Positions 29,455 through 37,913 of a stretch of 64,000 nt of DNA are shown here, piece after piece. The notes beneath the pieces were generated by a model. That model worked only from the letters and a program-made list of their open reading frames with translations. It was not told the DNA's origin and did no database searches. Each line of letters opens with the position of its first letter. Positions within the stretch are counted from its first letter, which is position 1. A program made the position numbers and the translations under genes. Origin of the DNA: Paraburkholderia phytofirmans OLGA172 (GTDB taxonomy: Bacteria; Pseudomonadota; Gammaproteobacteria; Burkholderiales; Burkholderiaceae); contig NZ_CP014578.1 in the NCBI RefSeq assembly GCF_001634365.1, forward strand, positions 3,286,001 to 3,350,000, written 5' to 3'.

Positions 29455-30609
29455 TTATGCCGCTGCGGTCTTGCCAGCTTTCTTCGTGTCCATCAACGCG
29501 GTGAAGCGGTCGAACAGATAGGCGATGTCGTGCGGACCGGGCGATGCTTCCGGGTGACCCTGGAAGCAGAACGCCGGCTTGTCGGTCAGCGCAAAGCCTT
29601 GCAACGTGCCGTCGAACAGCGAGATGTGCGTGACCTTGGCGTTGGCCGGCAGCGTGTCGGCATCGACCGCAAAACCATGGTTCTGCGACGTGATGACCAC
29701 GCGGCCGTCGTCCAGATCCTTCACCGGATGATTCGCGCCGTGGTGGCCGGTCTTCATCTTCATGGTTTTAGCGCCGACGGCGAGACCCATGATCTGGTGG
29801 CCAAGGCAGATGCCGAAGGTCGGGATGCCGCGCTCGATCAGCTCTTTGGTGGCGCGAATCGCGTAATCGCACGGCTCTGGATCGCCGGGGCCGTTCGACA
29901 GGAAGATGCCGTCCGGGTTGAGCGCCAGCGCATCGGCCGCGGAGGCTTCTGCCGGCAGCACGGTGACGTGGCAGCCGCGCTCGGCCAGCATGCGCAGGAT
30001 GTTGTACTTCACGCCGTAATCGAACGCGACCACGCGGTACTTCGGCGCGTTCTGCGTGCCGTAGCCGGTGCCCAGACGCCATTCGGTCTGGGTCCATTCG
30101 TAGGTTTCCTTCGTCGACACGACCTTCGCGAGGTCCATGCCCGACAAACCCGGGAACGAACGCGCGAGTTCGATTGCCTTCGCTTCGTCATCCGAACCGG
30201 CCAGAATGGCGCCGTTCTGCGCACCCTTGTCGCGCAGCACGCGCGTCAGCATGCGGGTGTCGAGACCGGCGATGGCGACCACGCCTTCGTCCTTCAGGTA
30301 TTGCGGGAGCGTGCGCTCCATGCGGAAATTCGACGCGAGAACCGGCAGATCGCGGATGATCAGGCCGGCGGCATGGACTTTCGTGGCTTCGACGTCTTCG
30401 GCATTCACGCCGACGTTACCGATATGCGGATACGTGAGGGTCACGATCTGGCGCGCGTAGCTCGGGTCGGTCAGGATTTCCTGATAGCCGGTGATAGCGG
30501 TGTTGAACACGACTTCGCCGATCGTATGCCCGGGGGCGCCGATCGAGTAACCACGAAAGACCGTGCCGTCGGCGAGCGCGAGCAGAGCGGGAGAAAATGA
30601 CGGCAACAC
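29455..30609 (-). CDS. carA: Carbamoyl-phosphate synthase small subunit
   Basis: A 384-residue glutaminase subunit. The class I amidotransferase nucleophile is Cys268 in [10 protein letters not shown], with the His-x-Glu partner in [14 protein letters not shown]. The N-terminal domain begins [14 protein letters not shown]. The start is a GTG at 30609, decided by AAGGAG six bases upstream; the frame runs on to 30843 but those 78 residues are not CarA-like. Forms the operon with carB. Confidence 0.95.
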   Translation of the reverse strand: MLPSFSPALLALADGTVFRGYSIGAPGHTIGEVVFNTAITGYQEILTDPSYARQIVTLTYPHIGNVGVNAEDVEATKVHAAGLIIRDLPVLASNFRMERTLPQYLKDEGVVAIAGLDTRMLTRVLRDKGAQNGAILAGSDDEAKAIELARSFPGLSGMDLAKVVSTKETYEWTQTEWRLGTGYGTQNAPKYRVVAFDYGVKYNILRMLAERGCHVTVLPAEASAADALALNPDGIFLSNGPGDPEPCDYAIRATKELIERGIPTFGICLGHQIMGLAVGAKTMKMKTGHHGANHPVKDLDDGRVVITSQNHGFAVDADTLPANAKVTHISLFDGTLQGFALTDKPAFCFQGHPEASPGPHDIAYLFDRFTALMDTKKAGKTAAA

Positions 30610-30851
30610 GGGAGACTCCTTGGGGAACACCCTGTTGCCGACCTGTCTATCCGACTGCGAGCCGCAGCGAAACGCATCGACAGGATGCGCGCGCAGACTC
30701 GCTCGCGTACTGCTAGTGACGTCGCAAGGGGCGCGATGGGTCCATTGTGTGGACGGATCGGCTGGGGTGCGGGGCGTCAAAAGCGCGCGGCGGATGAACG
30801 GTGTGGGAGAGGTAGGCGCTAGGGTGCGGGTTGATAAGCTCAAACCTTGAA
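30610..30851 (-). other. Long carA leader
   Basis: About 236 bases separate the inferred transcription start (near 30845) from the carA GTG. I see no clear hairpin with U-run in it, but the length leaves room for pyrimidine- or arginine-responsive control. Confidence 0.35.
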
Positions 30852-30881
30852 ATTATAGCGCGAAACCACCCTTCCCTCCAA
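30852..30881 (-). promoter_or_regulatory. Probable carAB promoter
   Basis: On the minus strand a perfect TATAAT (30857-30852) follows TTGGAG (30881-30876) at 18-base spacing. The -35 is weak (3 of 6). Confidence 0.5.
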
Positions 30882-31038
30882 ATCCGAGATGGGAAGACGG
30901 CGTAGCCGAGCACGCTCCCAAACTCGCCGAAACCTTGTTGCGCAAGGCTCGGGAGCCGCTGGACAAAATTTGCACGGACCGGAATCGGGATAGGAGCGGC
31001 AAATTTGACGTCACCCCGCGCGCGCCCGCGTGGCAGCC

Positions 31039-32280
31039 TTAAACCTGCTGTTCGGCACGCACCTGCATCGGCTGAAGCCGCGTGCGGCTGGGCAAAACGT
31101 ACCAGATCGCGCTCAACACTTGCAGCGCCACCAGAATGCCCCAAGCGGTTAGATGCGCGGCCACCGGATAATGTCCGCCACTGGCAGGCCAGCGCGACAG
31201 TATGGCGCCGACGCCGATCTGGAAGCCGAAAATCAGCAGAAAGATGATCAGCGTCAGCGTGGTATTCACCCGGCCGATCATCTGCGCCGGGAAATGCCGC
31301 GCCATGACCGCATAACTGAGAATCCCGGTACCGCCGAAGATTCCGTACGCCGCCCACAGCAGGCTCGCAGGCAGCGGCGCGCTGAACATGATCAGCAGCT
31401 GGATGACGACGAACAGCGCCATGCCGATGCCGCAAAACACGTACAGCGAGACGCCGCGCCGTTCGAGGCTGCGTGCCGCCGCGCCGAAGCCCACGCAGCC
31501 GGCCATCATGGCGAAGCCGAGAATCGACACCAGCGCGGCAGCCTCACGCGGCTCGAAGCCCTGCACGTCGCGCAACCAGGCGCCTACCCACAGCGACTGC
31601 ATCGCGTAGAACACACCTTGCGTAAGGACCGAAAACGACGCGATTTTCCAGAATGCCGCGCTCCTCAGGATGTGCAAAGTGCCTTTGAACTGGACGCCGA
31701 GACTCGCCTGATGGTGGGTTTCCTTCGTATCCGGCACCAGAGTCCACTGCGCTACCGCCACCAGCACCGTCAGCAAACCCAGACCGATGCAGACCGTACG
31801 CCAACTGGCGAAGCTCAGCACCCACGTGAGCGGCGAGCCGACCATCACGCCGCCGAATCCGCCGATCGCCATGACCAGCCCGTTCATCAGCGGCAGCCGG
31901 GCCGCCGCGAAATGCTGCGCCAGCGCCTTGAAGGCGGCGCCGAGACACACGGACACACCAACGCCGATCAACAGGCGCCCAAGCATCATCATGCCGACGC
32001 TGTGCGCGGCGCCGAACACCCAGATGCCCAGCGCGGCAAACAGCAAGGTGACCGCCGTCACCCGACGCGCGCCGAAGTGGTCGAGCAACACGCCGGCCGG
32101 AATCTGCGCGCCCGCGAAGCCGAGGAAATACAGACTGGTCAGCAAGCCGAGATCCGTGGCTGACAAGCCGAGATCGTGCGTAATGAAGGGCGCAAAGCCG
32201 AGATTGACGCCACGAAACACGTAAGAAACGAAGTAGCCGGCGGAAAACAGCAGAAAAACGCGCAACTGGGTCGACGACAT
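31039..32280 (-). CDS. MFS transporter
   Basis: A 413-residue major facilitator with about twelve helices. The loop between helices 2 and 3 reads GVLLDHFGARRVTAV, the MFS GX3DX2GRR-type signature, and helix 1 contains SAGYFVSYVFRGVNLGFAPFI. The substrate cannot be told from sequence. Start MSSTQLRVF at 32280; the extension to 32352 crosses sequence next to the mltD terminator. Transcribed leftward between mltD and carA. Confidence 0.85.
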   Translation of the reverse strand: MSSTQLRVFLLFSAGYFVSYVFRGVNLGFAPFITHDLGLSATDLGLLTSLYFLGFAGAQIPAGVLLDHFGARRVTAVTLLFAALGIWVFGAAHSVGMMMLGRLLIGVGVSVCLGAAFKALAQHFAAARLPLMNGLVMAIGGFGGVMVGSPLTWVLSFASWRTVCIGLGLLTVLVAVAQWTLVPDTKETHHQASLGVQFKGTLHILRSAAFWKIASFSVLTQGVFYAMQSLWVGAWLRDVQGFEPREAAALVSILGFAMMAGCVGFGAAARSLERRGVSLYVFCGIGMALFVVIQLLIMFSAPLPASLLWAAYGIFGGTGILSYAVMARHFPAQMIGRVNTTLTLIIFLLIFGFQIGVGAILSRWPASGGHYPVAAHLTAWGILVALQVLSAIWYVLPSRTRLQPMQVRAEQQV

Positions 32281-32365
32281 AAGCTTTGAAATGAGCGGCC
32301 GACGTTGGCCTAAGCACGAAAGATAAATGAAGCGCGCGAACTTCGCCTGCATTGATCTGCAGAAT

Positions 32366-32395
32366 GAAAAACGCCGTCACCATAGGCGACGGCGT
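32366..32395 (-). terminator. Intrinsic terminator after mltD
   Basis: ACGCCGTC (32371-32378) pairs with GACGGCGT (32388-32395); TTTT follows on the minus strand. Confidence 0.7.
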
Positions 32396-32482
32396 CGGAA
32401 TAACACGGTGCGTGATCGGAGCGCAATTCATGCGCTGCCCCCGCAACGCATGTGGTCACTACCGTGGGAGCCGCTTTTTGGT

Positions 32483-34177
32483 CTACTTTCCCTTCTTCGC
32501 GTTGGCCGCGGTCTTCTGGCGGCTATCTGCCGCAGCCTTCGACGCCTTGCTGGACGTGGAAGCCGATACCTTCGTCACCTTGACCTTGCTGGCGCCAGAC
32601 GTTGTCGGCTTGCTGGCGTTACCGACCGGCTCAGACACCTTCACCACGGCGGAATGGCCACGGCCCCTTTTTTTATCGTAGCGCGAATCGCCCTTCGTGT
32701 CTGCGACGCGGGTGCCGATCTTCTCGACGCCGCCGCCCTGCACGTCAGTCGCGATGCGCTCCGGACCCGGTTCGCTCGGCATTGCCTTACCAACCGGCAC
32801 GTGCAGCACGATCACCTGACCACGCGAAACCTGATCGCGATGCGTGCGATTCCACGCCTTCAACTGGCCGATCGACACGCCGTAACGCACCGCAATGGCG
32901 GCCATCGATTGATTGCGGCGCACACGGATCAGCATCTTGCGGGTATCGGGGACGTCGGGCTCCATGGCCAGCACCGCGCTTTCGGCGACGTCGGCGCTGA
33001 TGTCTTCGTCGTCGTCCGAACCACGCGGCACCACGATCGTCGAGCCCGGCTTCAGGCGCATGCCGGCCGGAATCTTGTTCACTTCCATCAGCGTGTCCGC
33101 GTCGACACCGATCTTTTGCGCGATCGCCGCCGGTGCAGCACGCTCGGTGACCGTGTACGTGGTCCACGACGACAGCGAGCCGGAGTACGTCTTCAGATTG
33201 CGCTCGAACGCGCTCGCGTTGTCGAACGGCAGCAGAATCTGCGGCTGGGTGGCGCCGAGAATCACCGGCTTTCTGAACGACGGGTTCAGCGAGCGGAATT
33301 CGTCCGGGGAGAGATTAGCGAGTTTCGCCGCCGTATCCACGTCGATGTCATGCGAGGTCGTAACCGTGACGAAATACGGGTGGTTCGGAATCGACGGCAG
33401 CGTCAGCCCGTACATCTGCGGGTTCATGACGATGTTCTTCACCGCCTGCAGCTTGGGCACATAGTTGCGCGTCTCGTTCGGCATGCGCAGGCTGAGGTAG
33501 TCGGTCGGCAGCCCCGCCGCCTCGTTGCGCGCGATCGCGCGCTGCACATTGCCCTCACCCCAGTTGTAGGCGGCGAGCGCCAGCTGCCAGTCGCCGAACA
33601 TGTCATGCAGGCGCGACAGATAGTCGAGCGCGGCGCTGGTCGAGGCCAGCACGTCGCGGCGCTCGTCCTGCCACATGTTCTGCTTGAGGTTGTACGTGCG
33701 GCCCGTGCCGGGCATGAACTGCCACATGCCGGCGGCCTTCGCCACCGACAACGCCTGCGGGCTGTACGCCGATTCGATGAACGGCAGCAACGCGAGCTCG
33801 GTCGGCATGTGCCGCGCTTCGAGCTCTTCGACGATGTGGTACAGATATTTCTGCGAGCGCTCGGTCATGCGCTGCACGTAGTCCGGGCGCTGCGCATACC
33901 AGTTGACCTGCATGTCGACGAGGTCGGTTTGCAGATCCGGCATTTGAAAACCACGGCGAATACGACCCCAAAGGTCGGCGTCTGCGCTCGTCAGTTGATC
34001 GACCGAGCCCTGGTCGACGTTGATCGTCTCCTTGGCGGTGGCTGTCTTGCGGAGGGCGTCGGCTACGGCTTGCTGGCTGGCGGGGTTTGTTGCGGTGGTG
34101 GCGCTATTCGTCGCCGGTCCCTGACTCGCGCAAGCGGCGAGTGCCAGGACCAACAACGCACTAAAGATAAATCGCAT
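32483..34177 (-). CDS. mltD: Membrane-bound lytic murein transglycosylase D, LysM-containing
   Basis: A 564-residue outer-membrane lipoprotein (lipobox LAAC, Cys17) that cleaves glycan strands to 1,6-anhydro products. The SLT catalytic domain spans about 110-240 with catalytic Glu in LALLPFIESAYSPQALS and the MWQFMPGTGRTYNL motif. Two LysM domains follow at about 340-385 and 420-470. The C-terminal 90 residues are Lys/Ser/Ala-rich and low complexity (KVTKVSASTSSKASKAAA). Start MRFIFSALL at 34177. Next to gloB on the same strand, a common beta-proteobacterial order. Confidence 0.92.
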   Translation of the reverse strand: MRFIFSALLVLALAACASQGPATNSATTATNPASQQAVADALRKTATAKETINVDQGSVDQLTSADADLWGRIRRGFQMPDLQTDLVDMQVNWYAQRPDYVQRMTERSQKYLYHIVEELEARHMPTELALLPFIESAYSPQALSVAKAAGMWQFMPGTGRTYNLKQNMWQDERRDVLASTSAALDYLSRLHDMFGDWQLALAAYNWGEGNVQRAIARNEAAGLPTDYLSLRMPNETRNYVPKLQAVKNIVMNPQMYGLTLPSIPNHPYFVTVTTSHDIDVDTAAKLANLSPDEFRSLNPSFRKPVILGATQPQILLPFDNASAFERNLKTYSGSLSSWTTYTVTERAAPAAIAQKIGVDADTLMEVNKIPAGMRLKPGSTIVVPRGSDDDEDISADVAESAVLAMEPDVPDTRKMLIRVRRNQSMAAIAVRYGVSIGQLKAWNRTHRDQVSRGQVIVLHVPVGKAMPSEPGPERIATDVQGGGVEKIGTRVADTKGDSRYDKKRGRGHSAVVKVSEPVGNASKPTTSGASKVKVTKVSASTSSKASKAAADSRQKTAANAKKGK

Positions 34178-34333
34178 GAACGTCTCGGCTTCCACAAGGG
34201 CTGGAATTTGAGCCGATAGTACGAAACGGCAACGTTTACGTCAATCGGAAAATGACGAAAAAAATCAAGGAAATCTAGGGCTTGGCGAATTTTTTCGATT
34301 CTTCGCATGAGCAACGCCCTGATCGCGATCGGG

Positions 34334-35125
34334 TCAACGGAAGCGGTTTTTCCATTCGCGCATCAACGTAAATGCCGCCAAACGATCAGGCACTTTTTCG
34401 TGCAACTGTTCTTGCAAGCTTGCTTGAACTGCCGGATTGCCGGCGCGCAAAAATGGGTTCACGGCACGTTCGTGGGCGATGGTGGTAGGCAACGTCGGCA
34501 CATGGCGCGCGCGCAATTCGCTCGCCTTGTCACGCCAGGCTTGCAGTTCAGCGTTGCCCGGCTCGCAGGCGAGCGCGAAGCGGATGTTCGACAACGTGTA
34601 CTCGTGTGCGCAGTGCACCTCGGTCGCACCAGGGAGCGCGGCAAGCGAATCCAGCGACGCCAGCATCTGCGTGGGCGTGCCTTCGAACAAGCGGCCGCAG
34701 CCGCATGCAAACAGCGTGTCGCCACAAAACACGTGCGGCGTGCCGCGCGGGTCGGCCACCTGAAAATAGGCGATATGGCCGCTCGTGTGACCGGGTACGT
34801 CGAGTACATCGAATTCGAGTGCGGGCGCCGCAATCGTCACGTGATCACCGTTTTCGAGACGATGCGTGAGGTGCTGGATCGCTTCGCCGGCGGGGCCGTA
34901 CACGGGAACGGCCTGGCCGTTCAGCAGATCGGCCACCCCACCGACATGGTCTTGGTGATGGTGCGTGAGTAAAATAGCGCTCAGCCGCCAACCCCGTTTC
35001 GCCAGATAGGCGTGTACGGGAGCGGCCTCACCCGGATCGACGACCACCGCGTGATGCCCGTCGGAAACGACCCAGATGTAATTGTCTTCAAACGCCGGGA
35101 CCGGTACGTACTCGAGCGCATTCAT
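34334..35125 (-). CDS. gloB: Hydroxyacylglutathione hydrolase (glyoxalase II)
   Basis: A 263-residue metallo-beta-lactamase-fold enzyme hydrolysing S-lactoylglutathione to lactate and glutathione in methylglyoxal detoxification. The metal motif THHHQDHVGG (about 53-62) is complete, with later metal ligands in VLDVPGHTSGHIAY and CGDTLFACGCGR; the C-terminal helical domain contains HCAHEYTLSNIRFA. Start MNALEYVPV at 35125, which leaves only 19 bases to the divergent methyltransferase start. Confidence 0.93.
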   Translation of the reverse strand: MNALEYVPVPAFEDNYIWVVSDGHHAVVVDPGEAAPVHAYLAKRGWRLSAILLTHHHQDHVGGVADLLNGQAVPVYGPAGEAIQHLTHRLENGDHVTIAAPALEFDVLDVPGHTSGHIAYFQVADPRGTPHVFCGDTLFACGCGRLFEGTPTQMLASLDSLAALPGATEVHCAHEYTLSNIRFALACEPGNAELQAWRDKASELRARHVPTLPTTIAHERAVNPFLRAGNPAVQASLQEQLHEKVPDRLAAFTLMREWKNRFR

Positions 35126-35144
35126 AGGTGACGTATTCTCTGAT

Positions 35145-36008
35145 ATGACTGATCGAGCAATTATAGACTGGCCTGCCTGGACCAATTCGCCGCCGGGGCG
35201 CTACGTGCTCGAGTGGGAACAGACCCAGCTCGATCGCGTGGTGTCCGACGTGTTCGGTTACCATGCGCTGCAACTCGGCCTGCCGCAGCTCGACGCCTTG
35301 CGCGAAAACCGCATGCCGTGCCGCGGACTTGTGCTCGACGCAGCGAGCGGCGCGAGCGCGCCCTACACTTTTCCGCGCGGGCCGGGGCGTGCCGGAAATG
35401 GCGTGGGGAATGGTTTGGGCAGTGGCGCCGTGCAAGGTCTGCCCGCGGGTTTGCCTGCGCCGGCCGGGCGTAGCGCTGTCTGGTGCGACCTGCTCGACCT
35501 GCCGTTCGAAGCGCAAAGCGTCGACCTGATCGTGATGCCGCATACGCTGGAATTCACGAGCGACCCGCACCGGCTGCTGCGCGAAGCCGAGCGCGTGCTG
35601 ATGCCCGAAGGCCAACTGATCATTCTCGGCTTCAATTCGCTGTCGCTGTGGGGCGCGCGCCAATCGGTCGGCAAGATGACCGGGCGACCGTTCGTGCCCG
35701 CGGCAGTCGACCTGATCGCCTTCACGCGTTTGAAAGACTGGATCAAACTGTTGGGTTTCGACCTTGAACGCGGGCGCTTCGGCTGCTATCGTCCGCCGCT
35801 CGGCAGCGATCAATGGCTGTCCCGCTATGGTTTCATGGAAGCCGCCGGCGACCGCTGGTGGCCGATTTTCGGCGCCACCTACATGATCAAGGCGATCAAG
35901 CGCGTGCGCGGCATGCGCCTCGTCGGCCCGCTGAAAGTGAAGAAACCTGTCCTCGCCGCGGGCCTCGCGCCCGCCGCCACCCCGAACACACGCAACCACA
36001 CTCAATGA
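35145..36008 (+). CDS. SAM-dependent methyltransferase
   Basis: A 287-residue class I (Methyltransf_11-like) protein. The SAM-binding strand region reads [16 protein letters not shown], motif of acidic strand [25 protein letters not shown], and [26 protein letters not shown] Gly/Pro-rich insertion (about 85-105) sits between the first two motifs. Its substrate is unknown; the gene lies between gloB and rnhA as in many beta-proteobacteria. Start MTDRAII at 35145; an in-frame ATG at 35082 would lie inside gloB. The stop overlaps the rnhA start by four bases. Confidence 0.85.
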   Translation: MTDRAIIDWPAWTNSPPGRYVLEWEQTQLDRVVSDVFGYHALQLGLPQLDALRENRMPCRGLVLDAASGASAPYTFPRGPGRAGNGVGNGLGSGAVQGLPAGLPAPAGRSAVWCDLLDLPFEAQSVDLIVMPHTLEFTSDPHRLLREAERVLMPEGQLIILGFNSLSLWGARQSVGKMTGRPFVPAAVDLIAFTRLKDWIKLLGFDLERGRFGCYRPPLGSDQWLSRYGFMEAAGDRWWPIFGATYMIKAIKRVRGMRLVGPLKVKKPVLAAGLAPAATPNTRNHTQ

Positions 36009-36451
36009 CTTCCGACCTCATCGATATTTATACCGACGGCGCCTGCAAGGGCAACCCCGGCCCCGGCGGCTGGGGCGCGCTGCTGCGCTTTGGCGACCAG
36101 GAAAAAGAACTGTTCGGCGGCGAACCCAACACCACCAACAACCGCATGGAACTGATGGGCGTGATCGCCGCGCTCGAGGCGCTCAAACGCCCCTGCAAGG
36201 CCGTCGTGCACACCGATTCGCAGTACGTGCAGAAAGGCATCAGCGAATGGATTCACGGCTGGAAGAAAAAAGGCTGGATCACCGCCGCGAAGCAGCCGGT
36301 GAAGAACGCCGATCTCTGGAAGCGGCTCGATGCGCTCGTCGCGCAGCACGACATCGAATGGCGCTGGGTGCGCGGTCACAATGGCCACCCGGAAAACGAA
36401 CGCGCGGATCAACTGGCCAATCGCGGCGTCGCGTCACTCGCAGCAATGTGA
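36005..36451 (+). CDS. rnhA: Ribonuclease HI
   Basis: A 148-residue enzyme, the usual length, degrading RNA in RNA-DNA hybrids. The catalytic carboxylates are all visible: [14 protein letters not shown] (first Asp), NNRMELMG (Glu), VHTDSQYV (Asp) and NERADQLAN (Asp). The basic handle [10 protein letters not shown] is present. ATG overlaps the methyltransferase stop (ATGA), implying translational coupling. Confidence 0.96.
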   Translation: MTSDLIDIYTDGACKGNPGPGGWGALLRFGDQEKELFGGEPNTTNNRMELMGVIAALEALKRPCKAVVHTDSQYVQKGISEWIHGWKKKGWITAAKQPVKNADLWKRLDALVAQHDIEWRWVRGHNGHPENERADQLANRGVASLAAM

Positions 36452-36528
36452 TGCGTGCCGTGATGTCCGCGGCGCCCCCGCGCGCGCCCTTCTTTTTTGC
36501 TGATTTTTTTCGAGCAGGCTAATCCGAC

Positions 36529-37263
36529 ATGCGTCAACTCATCCTCGATACCGAGACCACCGGCCTGAATGCGCGAACCGGCGACCGGATCCTTGAACTC
36601 GGTTGCGTCGAAATGGTGAACCGCCGGCTCACTGGCAACAACCTGCATTTCTACATCAACCCGGAACGCGACAGCGATCCGGGTGCACTGGCCGTTCACG
36701 GGCTGACCACCGAGTTCCTGAGCGACAAACCGAAGTTCGCGGAGATTGCCGATCAGATTCGCGACTTCATTCAGGACGCGGACCTGATCATTCACAACGC
36801 GCCGTTCGACATCGGCTTTCTCGATGCCGAATTTGCGCTGCTGGGTTTGCCGCCGGTGAAAACCTGCTGCGGCGAGATCATCGATACCTTGGCGCGCGCC
36901 AAGCAGATGTTCCCAGGCAAGCGCAATTCGCTCGACGCGCTGTGCGACCGCTTCGGCATCAGCAACGCGCACCGCACCTTGCACGGCGCACTGCTCGACT
37001 CGGAACTGCTCGCCGAGGTGTATCTGGCGATGACGCGCGGCCAGGAAAGCCTGGTCATCGACATGCTCGGCGATTCGCACGGTGACGGCGACGCGCACGC
37101 ACCGCGCATCGCGATCGACTCGCTGAATCTGGTCGTGATCGCCGCGAGCGACGACGAGGTCGCCGAACATCAGGCCGTGCTCGACGGTCTCGACAAAGCG
37201 GTCAAAGGCACCAGCGTGTGGCGTCTTGATCCCTCGCCAGCCGCGGATGAGCAAACCGCTTAA
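36529..37263 (+). CDS. dnaQ: DNA polymerase III epsilon subunit (3'-5' proofreading)
   Basis: A 244-residue DEDDh exonuclease. Exo I LILDTETTGLNARTGDRILELG (3-24), Exo II IIHNAPFDIGFLD (about 88-100), Exo III HGALLDSELLAEVYL (about 161-175). The C-terminal tail beyond 180 binds the alpha subunit. It proofreads replication errors. rnhA and dnaQ are neighbours here (77-base gap) as in many proteobacteria, though convergent overlap as in E. coli is not seen. Confidence 0.95.
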   Translation: MRQLILDTETTGLNARTGDRILELGCVEMVNRRLTGNNLHFYINPERDSDPGALAVHGLTTEFLSDKPKFAEIADQIRDFIQDADLIIHNAPFDIGFLDAEFALLGLPPVKTCCGEIIDTLARAKQMFPGKRNSLDALCDRFGISNAHRTLHGALLDSELLAEVYLAMTRGQESLVIDMLGDSHGDGDAHAPRIAIDSLNLVVIAASDDEVAEHQAVLDGLDKAVKGTSVWRLDPSPAADEQTA

Positions 37264-37270
37264 AAAGTAC

Positions 37271-37299
37271 TAGACGAGTGAAAAAATCCCTGACATAAT
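37271..37299 (+). promoter_or_regulatory. Promoter of tRNA-Val
   Basis: TAGACG (37271-37276) and CATAAT (37294-37299) at 17-base spacing, 12 bases before the tRNA. Confidence 0.6.
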
Positions 37300-37311
37300 T
37301 CGGCTCTCTTC

Positions 37312-37386
37312 GGGTGGTTAGCTCAGCGGTAGAGCACTGCCTTCACACGGCAGGGGTCACAGGTTCAATCCCTGTACCACCCACCA
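37312..37386 (+). tRNA. tRNA-Val(CAC)
   Basis: A 75-base cloverleaf with CCA encoded (37384-37386). Acceptor GGGTGGT pairs with ACCACCC; the anticodon arm CTGCC-TTCACAC-GGCAG gives CAC, reading GTG codons. T-arm GGTTCAATCCC. Confidence 0.95.
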
Positions 37387-37414
37387 GATTCGCGGGTTTC
37401 CGAAGACCCGCAAG

Positions 37415-37449
37415 AAAAAGCCCTCGAACGTAAGTCGAGGGCTTTTTTT
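37415..37449. terminator. Intrinsic terminator after tRNA-Val
   Basis: AAAAGCCCTCGA (37416-37427) pairs with TCGAGGGCTTTT (37434-37445), followed by T-run. Confidence 0.9.
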
Positions 37450-37913
37450 GTTTTTGCTTCTGTTTTGCGTGCGTATGGCGGATTGATCGCTGACGTGTAC
37501 GAGCGTTAGATAACACGCCCCCCCGCACGCCCTTCCCCCACAAGCCCCTGTTCTGCTTCGACGTCAACACCGAACTTTCGTACGATTGCGGCTGCCAAAT
37601 ACTGCTGATATAGTCAGTTTTCGGGCGATCGCCCCGTCTATTTTCTTCACTTCATTCGACTACAGGGAGGCGCCACATGTTCGCAGTGCATATCGCCGTC
37701 CCTGGGATGGTTTCACAACCGTTCTCGCGACCTTAAAGTCGTCGCGTCGTCGCTCACGCGGTTCTGCCTGAACAGGCCATCCGCGCAAATCCCAGACAGT
37801 CCGTAGTCTCATTGCCGGCATTGTTGTCAACACAGTCCGGCTCGCTTGACTGTCTTTTCCTTTCGCTTCTGACTGGAACCTCGGTGCGCTCGCGCGCCAC
37901 CGGGTCGTGGCAA
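37450..37913. other. Intergenic region before the ABC exporter
   Basis: No protein-like frame. Short open frames here end in the tRNA antisense artefact or are Arg/Ser-rich shadows. A TTGTCA-like string near 37825 may belong to the promoter of the exporter gene, without a good -10. Confidence 0.4.

Noticed and set aside
29347..30600. 417-codon plus-strand frame over carA
   Set aside because: Antisense shadow of carA with no recognisable features.
37343..37570. Minus-strand frame ending GGTGIEPVTPAV over tRNA-Val
   Set aside because: Typical translation artefact of a tRNA gene on its reverse strand.
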